The notes beneath the pieces are model-generated. The model ran no database searches and was not told where the DNA came from. It saw only the letters and a program-made list of their open reading frames with translations. This document shows, piece after piece, positions 1 to 5,422 of a stretch of DNA of 5,422 nt. The stretch is from Alcanivorax sp. UBA4485 (GTDB taxonomy: Bacteria; Pseudomonadota; Gammaproteobacteria; Pseudomonadales; Alcanivoracaceae), in NCBI GenBank assembly GCA_002389055.1, contig DGNT01000219.1, positions 1-5,422 of the forward strand, read 5' to 3'. Made by a program: the position numbers and the translations under genes. The stretch's first letter is position 1; every line of letters starts with the position of its first letter.

Positions 1-255
1 CTCAAGATCTACCTCAACGCCAGCGCCGAGGAGCGCGCCCGCCGGCGCTACGCCCAGTTGAAGGAAAAGGGCTTTGATGCTACCCTCGCGACCCTTATCG
101 AGGACATCCAGACCCGGGACGACCGGGACATGAACCGCGATGTGGCACCGCTGAAGCCCGCTGATGACGCGGTGGAGATTGATTCCACCTCGCTTTCCGT
201 GGAACAGGTGGTGGACGCGATTCTCGATGAGGCCGCCCGCCGATCTCTGGTCTGA
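1..255 (+). CDS. cmk: Cytidylate kinase (CMP/dCMP kinase), C-terminal part
   Basis: This is the 3' end of a gene that begins before the window; 84 residues and a TGA stop are visible. Cytidylate kinase transfers phosphate from ATP to CMP or dCMP in the cytosol, feeding CTP and dCTP pools. The fragment opens with KIYLNAS followed by an EERARRR run, matching the region before and into the LID of the bacterial enzyme. It then carries RDDRDMNR (fragment residues 39-46), in which the Arg, Asp and Arg corresponding to E. coli R181, D185 and R188 (CMP-site residues) are kept. The VAPLKPADDAVEIDSTSLSVEQV ending is also typical, though that motif is given here only as a family pattern. The catalytic P-loop lies outside the window. 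cmk directly upstream of rpsA is the usual gammaproteobacterial order, which strengthens the call. No frameshift is seen. Confidence 0.96.
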   Translation, partial: LKIYLNASAEERARRRYAQLKEKGFDATLATLIEDIQTRDDRDMNRDVAPLKPADDAVEIDSTSLSVEQVVDAILDEAARRSLV

Positions 256-279
256 AGGCGGTAAAACCGTATTCATCCG

Positions 280-341
280 TAGGAGCGGCCCTGGCCGCGG
301 CAACCCCGATTAGGCGGGGCCCGCGGGCAGGGCCGCTCCCG
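280..341. repeat. REP doublet in inverted orientation (REPIN-like foldback) after cmk
   Basis: A perfect 12-bp inverted repeat, GGAGCGGCCCTG (282-293) and CAGGGCCGCTCC (328-339), encloses further pairing. After one mismatch, CCGCGG (295-300) pairs with CCGCGG (321-326), then CCCCG (304-308) pairs with CGGGG (315-319) around loop ATTAGG. The whole forms a stem of about 23 pairs. The left half is also a small hairpin alone: GCGGCC (285-290), CT, GGCCGC (293-298). Two inverted short palindromes starting GTAGGAGCGG or its complement are characteristic of the REP/REPIN elements of Pseudomonas and relatives, which are mobilised by RAYT transposases. There is no T-run after it, so it is not a classical terminator. 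It may protect the cmk mRNA 3' end or bind gyrase or IHF, but that is inference. Confidence 0.75.
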
Positions 342-457
342 CAATGAGTGTTAAGTGACAGGTCGCCCGGCTCCTGACAGTAAACCAGCTTGGGGCGGCG
401 ACCTTTTAGTAATAACCCATGCCTGCTGGTTGGTATGTGTATCCGTGAGACTTCTCC
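342..457 (+). promoter_or_regulatory. rpsA leader / 5' untranslated region with weak ribosome binding site
   Basis: This is the gap between the REP doublet and the rpsA ATG. It is poor in purine-rich SD sequence: the best candidate is GAGA at 447-450, seven bases before the ATG. That fits what is known of rpsA in E. coli and other gammaproteobacteria, where a structured leader with a degenerate SD drives strong translation and allows repression by free S1 protein. A possible long-range stem, AACCAGC (383-389) with GCTGGTT (425-431), would close a 35-base loop. I could not find a convincing sigma70 promoter: CTGACA (374-379) resembles a -35, but no -10 lies at a suitable distance. Leader function is inferred from position and family knowledge; the fold is untested. 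Confidence 0.4.
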
Positions 458-2134
<1,677 letters not shown>

Positions 2135-2147
2135 CGGCTCCTCCCCG

Positions 2148-2171
2148 GGGGCCGGCCATCAGGCCGGCCCC
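2148..2171 (+). other. Strong GC hairpin between rpsA and ihfB
   Basis: GGGGCCGGCC (2148-2157) and GGCCGGCCCC (2162-2171) form a perfect 10-bp stem with loop ATCA, 13 bases after the rpsA stop. No T-run follows (next bases are GCTTGGG), so full intrinsic termination is unlikely. It could stabilise the 3' end of rpsA mRNA, pause transcription, or separate expression of the very abundant S1 from ihfB. Confidence 0.7.
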
Positions 2172-2172
2172 G

Positions 2173-2191
2173 CTTGGGCAGGGAGCCCAGG
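2173..2191 (+). promoter_or_regulatory. Small hairpin overlapping the ihfB ribosome binding site
   Basis: TGGGC (2175-2179) pairs with GCCCA (2185-2189) around loop AGGGA. The stem extends by a T2174-G2190 wobble and a C2173-G2191 pair to seven pairs. The 3' arm takes in the first bases of the ihfB SD, AGGGGAG (2189-2195). Partial occlusion of ribosome access is possible. The fold and its effect are inferred. Confidence 0.4.
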
Positions 2192-2204
2192 GGAGTAGGT
2201 TGCA

Positions 2205-2576
2205 ATGGCGTCAGCGTTAACCAAATCGAAACTGATTGCCCGTATTTCCAAGGATAACCAGCAATTGTCTCCCAGGGATGTGGAGCTCGCCGTAAAAACC
2301 CTGATTGACTACATGGCCGACACCCTCGCTGAAGGGGGCCGCATCGAAATACGCGGTTTCGGCAGTTTTTCCCTTCATTTCCGTGCACCTCGCGTGGGCC
2401 GTAATCCCAAGACCGGCGCCAGCGTCAAGCTGCATGGCAAGTACGTCCCCCATTTCAAATCCGGTAAAGAGCTGCGCGAACGGGTCAACGACTCCATGTT
2501 CGACGCGTCGTCCGGAACCCATGGCGACGATAAACGCAACGCCGATGACGCCCCTGGCGAAGCCGCCAACGGCTGA
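2205..2576 (+). CDS. ihfB: Integration host factor subunit beta with C-terminal acidic extension
   Basis: A 123-residue member of the HU/IHF family. It pairs with IhfA to bind DNA in the minor groove at WATCAANNNNTTR and bend it sharply, shaping nucleoid, recombination and sigma54 promoters. Helical N-terminus (TKSKLIARIS), then RIEIRGFGSFSLHFRAPRVG and RNPKTG, then the YVPHFKSGKELRERV end are diagnostic of the beta subunit. Pro68 is the intercalating proline. Glu48 and Arg50 align with E. coli beta Glu44 and Arg46, which read the TTR part of the site. The ATG at 2205 follows SD AGGGGAG with nine bases spacing and gives about four extra N-terminal residues over E. coli. The last 25 or so residues, rich in Asp, Gly, Ala and Asn, lie beyond the normal 94-residue end and look disordered. 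Expression may come from rpsA readthrough plus the internal promoter in rpsA. Confidence 0.97.
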   Translation: MASALTKSKLIARISKDNQQLSPRDVELAVKTLIDYMADTLAEGGRIEIRGFGSFSLHFRAPRVGRNPKTGASVKLHGKYVPHFKSGKELRERVNDSMFDASSGTHGDDKRNADDAPGEAANG

Positions 2577-2597
2577 TCGCCCCAGCAGGACGATGTG

Positions 2598-2837
2598 ATG
2601 CGAAATCTTTACCGTATTTTTCTGATTCTGGTTTTGCTGCTGATCTTCATGGCGGCTTTCCTGTTCGTCACCGCCAACACCCAACCGGTGACCCTGGCGG
2701 TGCCCGTCGCCGACTGGCAATACCAGGTGACGCTGGGGGCACTGGTGGTGCTGCTGCTGGCGCTGGGCCTGCTGGCGGGGCTGGTCACCGGCCTCGGCCT
2801 GAAAGGGTTGCGTGGCCTGTTCGGACCCCGTTCATGA
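2598..2837 (+). CDS. lapA: LapA family inner membrane protein (DUF1049)
   Basis: A 79-residue membrane protein. LapA is made with LapB and takes part in LPS assembly and control of LpxC turnover at the inner membrane. Two hydrophobic helices are visible: residues about 5-24 (IFLILVLLLIFMAAFLF) and about 44-66 (TLGALVVLLLALGLLAGLV). They are joined by a short loop with TANTQPVTLAVPV, fitting the N-x-Q-x-V-x-L signature of DUF1049. The ATG at 2598 is preferred over a GTG at 2595 because AGGA (2587-2590) is seven bases from the ATG but only four from the GTG. It begins 21 bases after ihfB and its stop overlaps the lapB start by four bases (ATGA), so it is probably co-transcribed and translationally coupled. 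Position before lapB makes the assignment firm despite low sequence conservation. Confidence 0.9.
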   Translation: MRNLYRIFLILVLLLIFMAAFLFVTANTQPVTLAVPVADWQYQVTLGALVVLLLALGLLAGLVTGLGLKGLRGLFGPRS

Positions 2838-4012
2838 GCGAACCGCTTTGGCTCATTCCGCTGTTCTTTTTCGCCATCGCCACGGGCTTTTTCCTTGGCC
2901 GTCGTGAAGGTAAACGGCGCCAGCGCCGGCGCATGGATTCGTTGTCCCAGGAGTACGTCGCCGGCCTTAACTTCCTGCTTAACGAAGAGCCGGACAAGGC
3001 GGTGCAGGCCCTGCTCAACAGCCTGGAAGTTAACGACCAGACCCTGGAAACGCATCTCAGCATGGCGCGCCTGTTCCGCAAGCGTGGTGAGTTCGATCGC
3101 GCCACCCTGATTCACTCCCACCTTCTTGAGCAGGGCGAGTTGCCCCGCGCCACCCAGGAGCAGATTCAGCTGGAGCTGGCCGAGGACTATCTCGCCGGCG
3201 GCCTGTTCGACCGCGCCGAGGAAGTGCTGCTCGAGATGCTCGACCAGGAGTGTGAGAAGCGCGAGCAGGTGATTCGCCAGCTCACCTATCTGTACGAGCA
3301 GGAGCGTGACTGGACCAACGCCATCTCCATGGGCGAGTACCTGGTCAAATCAGAACCCAAGATCGCCCCGGTGCTGGCCCACTACTGCTGCGAGGAAGCG
3401 GAAGCGCAGATCGCCCGCAGCGAGCTCAACCCGGCACGCCGCATGCTGCGACGGGCCCTCGGTTTCGATAAAAACTGTGTCCGAGCCAGTGTCCTGCAGG
3501 GGCGCCTGGAAATGCGCGAGGAAGACTGGGACGCGGCGATCGAGGCATTCCGCCGCATCTGGAAACAGGACCCGGACTTTTTCGACGAGGTACTCACCGA
3601 GCTGCGCCAGTGCTTCCAGGCGCTGGAAAAAGAAGAAGACTTTATCCGCATGCTCGCCGACTACAGCGCCGAGACACCCAGCACCGCCCGAGTGCTGCTG
3701 TTGTCCGAGCAGCTGCGCGAGCGCTACGGCGACCGCGAGGCCGGGCAGTTCATCGCCGACTACATGCAGGCCAACCCCACCGTGCTCGGCCTGCACCGCC
3801 TGATCGACATGAACCTGCAGGGGTCGGCGGAAGGCGAGGCCCGCGAGCACCTGGGCCTGCTCAAAGCGCTCACCGAACGGCTGACCAGCGGTAAAACCGT
3901 CTATCAGTGTCGCCGTTGCGGGTTCCAGACCCCGTTGCTGCAATGGCGCTGCCCCAGCTGCCGCCGCTGGGGCACCATCAAACCCCGCTCCGAAGGAGAG
4001 ATTAAGCCGTGA
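2834..4012 (+). CDS. lapB: LPS assembly protein B, TPR and rubredoxin-like protein (YciM)
   Basis: A 392-residue protein, close to E. coli LapB (389). LapB is an inner-membrane adaptor that presents LpxC to the FtsH protease and so limits lipid A synthesis; it is antagonised by PbgA/YejM. One N-terminal membrane helix (about residues 4-21, LWLIPLFFFAIATGFFLG) is followed by a basic stretch (GKRRQRRR) on the cytoplasmic side. Next comes EYVAGLNFLLNEEPDKAVQ, the typical start of the TPR array, which continues to about residue 340. The C-terminal rubredoxin-like metal site has Cys359, Cys362, Cys373 and Cys376 in CRRCGF and CPSCRRWG; all four ligands are intact. ATG at 2834 overlaps the lapA stop; the TGA overlaps the pyrF GTG by four bases. 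Start confirmed by the hydrophobic N-terminus expected of the family. Confidence 0.97.
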   Translation: MSEPLWLIPLFFFAIATGFFLGRREGKRRQRRRMDSLSQEYVAGLNFLLNEEPDKAVQALLNSLEVNDQTLETHLSMARLFRKRGEFDRATLIHSHLLEQGELPRATQEQIQLELAEDYLAGGLFDRAEEVLLEMLDQECEKREQVIRQLTYLYEQERDWTNAISMGEYLVKSEPKIAPVLAHYCCEEAEAQIARSELNPARRMLRRALGFDKNCVRASVLQGRLEMREEDWDAAIEAFRRIWKQDPDFFDEVLTELRQCFQALEKEEDFIRMLADYSAETPSTARVLLLSEQLRERYGDREAGQFIADYMQANPTVLGLHRLIDMNLQGSAEGEAREHLGLLKALTERLTSGKTVYQCRRCGFQTPLLQWRCPSCRRWGTIKPRSEGEIKP

Positions 4013-4704
4013 CTGTCGCCAGCCCCATTATTGTCGCCCTGGACTACCCGCAACCGGACCAGGCGCTGGCAATGGCGGACCGTCTCGACCCGGCCAAAGT
4101 GCGGGTGAAAGTGGGCAAGGAGCTGTTCACCCGGGGCGGACCGGAGGTGGTGCGCGCCCTGCACGACAAGGGCTTCCAGGTGTTCCTGGATCTCAAGTTC
4201 CACGACATTCCCAACACCGTGGCCGGCGCCGTCAAGGCCGCCGCCGACCTGGGTGTCTGGATGGTTAACGTCCATGCCAGCGGCGGCAGCCGCATGATGC
4301 TCGCCGCCCGTGAGGCGCTGAGCGGCCATGACCGTGCGCCGCTATTGATCGCGGTCACCGTGCTCACCAGCCAGGAACGGGCCGACCTGGTGGAAATCGG
4401 CATCGACCACGAACCCGAGGACCAGGTACGCCGCCTGGCGGCCCTGACCCGGGACAGCGGTCTCGACGGTGTGGTCTGCTCGGCCCGCGAGGCCGCCATG
4501 CTGCGCGCCGCCTGCGGTGACGATTTCGCACTGGTGACCCCCGGCATTCGTCCGGCCGGCAGCGCCGGTGACGATCAGCGCCGGGTGGTGACGCCGCCCC
4601 AGGCCCGCGAATGGGGCGTGGACTTCATGGTGATCGGCCGTCCCATTACCCGTGCGGAAAATCCCACAGCCGCGGTCGACGATATCCTACAAAGCCTTTC
4701 TTGA
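4009..4704 (+). CDS. pyrF: Orotidine 5'-phosphate decarboxylase
   Basis: A 231-residue cytosolic enzyme catalysing the last step of de novo UMP synthesis, OMP to UMP plus CO2. The family's catalytic charge network is complete: Lys34 in VKVGKELF, and Asp61, Lys63 and Asp66 in LDLKFHDIPNTV, with Asp12 near the N-terminus in IVALDYP. The phosphate-gripping end is VIGRPIT with Arg211. The length fits the short group I bacterial enzymes. The start is GTG at 4009, with SD AAGGAG (3993-3998) ten bases upstream inside lapB, and the GTGA overlap implies coupling to lapB. No pyrimidine-sensing leader is visible; expression seems tied to the lapA-lapB unit. Linkage with lapB is shared with E. coli (yciM-pyrF). 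Confidence 0.98.
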   Translation: MTVASPIIVALDYPQPDQALAMADRLDPAKVRVKVGKELFTRGGPEVVRALHDKGFQVFLDLKFHDIPNTVAGAVKAAADLGVWMVNVHASGGSRMMLAAREALSGHDRAPLLIAVTVLTSQERADLVEIGIDHEPEDQVRRLAALTRDSGLDGVVCSAREAAMLRAACGDDFALVTPGIRPAGSAGDDQRRVVTPPQAREWGVDFMVIGRPITRAENPTAAVDDILQSLS

Positions 4705-4787
4705 TCAGAGCGCGAAAAGTCACCGCGTTCGCTTACAGCCCCGCCGCACCGTCCCGCCTAGAGTAGAACGTCCTAACCCAAACCGAT

Positions 4788-4794
4788 AAGGAGG
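4788..4794 (+). promoter_or_regulatory. Strong ribosome binding site of the ComEA-like gene
   Basis: AAGGAGG lies seven bases before the ATG at 4802, a near-perfect complement to the 16S 3' end and the strongest SD in the window. The rest of the 97-base gap after pyrF shows TAGAGT (4759-4764), a weak -10-like hexamer, with TTACAG (4733-4738) upstream at a 20-base gap. That spacing is too wide for confidence, so a separate promoter is possible but not shown. Confidence 0.8.
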
Positions 4795-4801
4795 AAGGAC
4801 G

Positions 4802-5122
4802 ATGAAGCTCCATGGACGAAAACTGTATCAAACCCTGCTACTCAGCCTGATGCTGCTTGCCGGCGGGCTGCCCGCCGCCCAGGCCGCCCCCGAAGCGGAA
4901 GGCGCCGGCGACGGTGCCGCCGCCGTGGATACCACGGTGAGCCTGAACAACGCCGGGGTGGAAGAGCTGCAGACCCTGAAAGGCATCGGCCCCAAGACCG
5001 CCGCTTCGATCGTCGCCTGGCGCGACCGGGAAGGGCCGTTTGAATCCGTCGATCAGCTGATGGCGGTGAAAGGCATCGGCGAGATGACGCTATCGCGGAT
5101 TCGCGACCGGCTGAGTCTCTGA
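4802..5122 (+). CDS. ComEA-like exported helix-hairpin-helix DNA-binding protein
   Basis: A 106-residue precursor with a clear signal peptide: basic start MKLHGRKLY, hydrophobic core TLLLSLMLLAGGL, and an AQA cleavage box ending at Ala28, so the mature protein is about 78 residues and periplasmic. A low-complexity Ala/Gly/Glu linker (29-43) leads into two helix-hairpin-helix motifs, LKGIGPKTAASIVAWR (59-74) and VKGIGEMTLSRIR (89-101), separated by EGPFESVDQL. This is the ComEA soluble DNA-binding domain, which in competent bacteria holds incoming double-stranded DNA in the periplasm for uptake. Many non-competent gammaproteobacteria also have such a protein, so the competence role is inferred and I give no symbol. 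It stands alone, with no comEC or pilus genes in the window, and is followed by a terminator. Confidence 0.92.
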   Translation: MKLHGRKLYQTLLLSLMLLAGGLPAAQAAPEAEGAGDGAAAVDTTVSLNNAGVEELQTLKGIGPKTAASIVAWRDREGPFESVDQLMAVKGIGEMTLSRIRDRLSL

Positions 5123-5140
5123 GTGCTGGAGACCGTTGAC

Positions 5141-5172
5141 GCGGAATGCCGCCCGCTCTTCCGTCATTCCGC
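5141..5172 (+). other. Hairpin just ahead of the terminator
   Basis: GCGGAATG (5141-5148) and CATTCCGC (5165-5172) are a perfect 8-bp inverted repeat with a 16-base spacer. It ends three bases before the terminator stem starts, making a two-hairpin 3' end for the ComEA-like transcript. It could help 3' stability or be a decayed repeat; its function is not shown. Confidence 0.5.
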
Positions 5173-5175
5173 TTA

Positions 5176-5209
5176 CCGGCCGTCCTTTCCCCGGGACGGC
5201 CGGCTTTTT
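5176..5209 (+). terminator. Rho-independent terminator after the ComEA-like gene
   Basis: CCGGCCGTCC (5176-5185) and GGACGGCCGG (5194-5203) form a perfect 10-bp stem with an 8-base loop (TTTCCCCG), followed after one C by TTTTT (5205-5209). It lies 53 bases past the stop codon and is the clear end of the co-directional cluster. It is the only hairpin in the window with a T-run. Confidence 0.92.
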
Positions 5210-5248
5210 ATATTCACCTCAGTCAGCGACGGGGATTGGCTTATACCT

Positions 5249-5319
5249 TGCGGGAGCGAGCTTGTGGGAGCGGGCCCCGCCCGCGAAAGGGTGGCTTTAG
5301 CCACCCGGCAAAGGTTGCC
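5249..5319. repeat. REP-type cluster: tandem REP heads and three hairpins
   Basis: TTGCGGGAGCGAGCT (5249-5263, sharing its last T with the next unit) is followed by TTGTGGGAGCGGGC (5262-5275). The two are near-identical heads of the GTGGGAGCGGGC REP family, the first truncated. The second continues into a perfect hairpin, GCGGGC (5270-5275), CCC, GCCCGC (5279-5284). Next come GGGTGGCT (5289-5296), TT, AGCCACCC (5299-5306), and then GGCAA (5307-5311), AGG, TTGCC (5315-5319). Short palindromic units of this kind are extragenic repeats in Pseudomonas-like genomes. The head resembles the element after cmk (GTAGGAGCGGCC), so at least two family members occur in this window. No coding potential is supported here. 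Confidence 0.75.
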
Positions 5320-5325
5320 CCGCAG

Positions 5326-5367
5326 GATCCCAGAGACTTTTCTCTCCAGAAAGCCCGCACCGGGATC
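5326..5367. repeat. Nested inverted repeat in the terminal intergenic region
   Basis: GATCCC (5326-5331) and GGGATC (5362-5367) enclose a second small hairpin, AGAGA (5332-5336), CTTT, TCTCT (5341-5345). The inner stem starts directly after the outer left arm. The arms are short and could be chance, although the position right after the REP cluster suggests it belongs to the same repeat-rich stretch. The surrounding 5320-5422 shows no gene that I can support. Confidence 0.3.
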
Positions 5368-5422
5368 GGGTGGGCCCGTCCAGGACACGCCACGAGTACG
5401 TCCATGTAGGCTCGGCGTTTGG

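Noticed and set aside
280..341. The foldback after cmk as an intrinsic terminator
   Set aside because: No T-run follows the stem (next bases are CGCAATGAG), and the inverted REP structure explains it better.
374..412. A sigma70 promoter for rpsA using CTGACA (374-379) and TAGTAA (407-412)
   Set aside because: The spacer would be 27 bases, far outside the workable range, and TAGTAA is a poor -10.
2595..2597. GTG as the start of lapA
   Set aside because: It is only four bases from the AGGA SD, while the adjoining ATG at 2598 has seven-base spacing and is the more common start codon.
3306..3803. A 165-codon + strand frame inside lapB, and similar frames inside other genes
   Set aside because: The composition is dominated by Ser, Arg, Pro and Ala as expected for an out-of-frame reading of GC-rich DNA. 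lapB in the other frame has all family landmarks.
5146..5409. An 87-codon + strand open frame after the ComEA-like gene
   Set aside because: It runs straight through the intrinsic terminator and the REP cluster, has no ribosome binding site, and its protein resembles no family.

Overview
This is a core-genome window from a GC-rich gammaproteobacterium. The gene order is cmk (3' end), rpsA, ihfB, lapA, lapB, pyrF and a small exported ComEA-like protein, all on the + strand. The LPS-control pair lapA/lapB next to ihfB and pyrF, the GTAGGAGCGG/GTGGGAGCGG REP-type repeats and the high GC point to the Pseudomonadales/Oceanospirillales side of the class (Alcanivorax-, Marinobacter- or Pseudomonas-like). 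Genus cannot be fixed from the window.

Layout. 1-255 is the C-terminal end of cytidylate kinase. 256-457 is non-coding: a REP doublet (280-341) that folds back on itself, then the rpsA leader, which lacks a good Shine-Dalgarno. 458-2134 is ribosomal protein S1 with six S1 domains. 2135-2204 holds two adjacent hairpins, the second overlapping the ihfB ribosome binding site. 2205-2576 is IHF beta with an extra acidic tail. 2598-4704 is lapA-lapB-pyrF, packed with 4-base ATGA and GTGA overlaps. 4705-4801 is a short gap with a strong ribosome binding site. 4802-5122 is the helix-hairpin-helix protein, followed by a hairpin and a clear intrinsic terminator (5176-5209). 5210-5422 has no gene: it holds a REP cluster with three hairpins, another nested foldback, and possibly the start of a second dispersed repeat at the window edge.

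How it fits together. Nucleotide supply (cmk, pyrF), translation (rpsA), nucleoid architecture (ihfB) and LPS homeostasis (lapA, lapB) lie in one co-directional growth-related cluster that ends at the terminator after the ComEA-like gene.

Most interesting point. Near the 3' end of rpsA, in the linker between S1 domains 5 and 6, the codon choice changes abruptly. That stretch contains a perfect TTGACA -35 box, a TATGTT -10 box at 18-base spacing, and a perfect 13-base match to the IHF consensus WATCAANNNNTTR overlapping the -35. Because ihfB is the next gene, this looks like an internal, IHF-autoregulated ihfB promoter embedded in the S1 coding sequence. No wholly new biological system is evident. 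The protein-coding content is conserved and ordinary.
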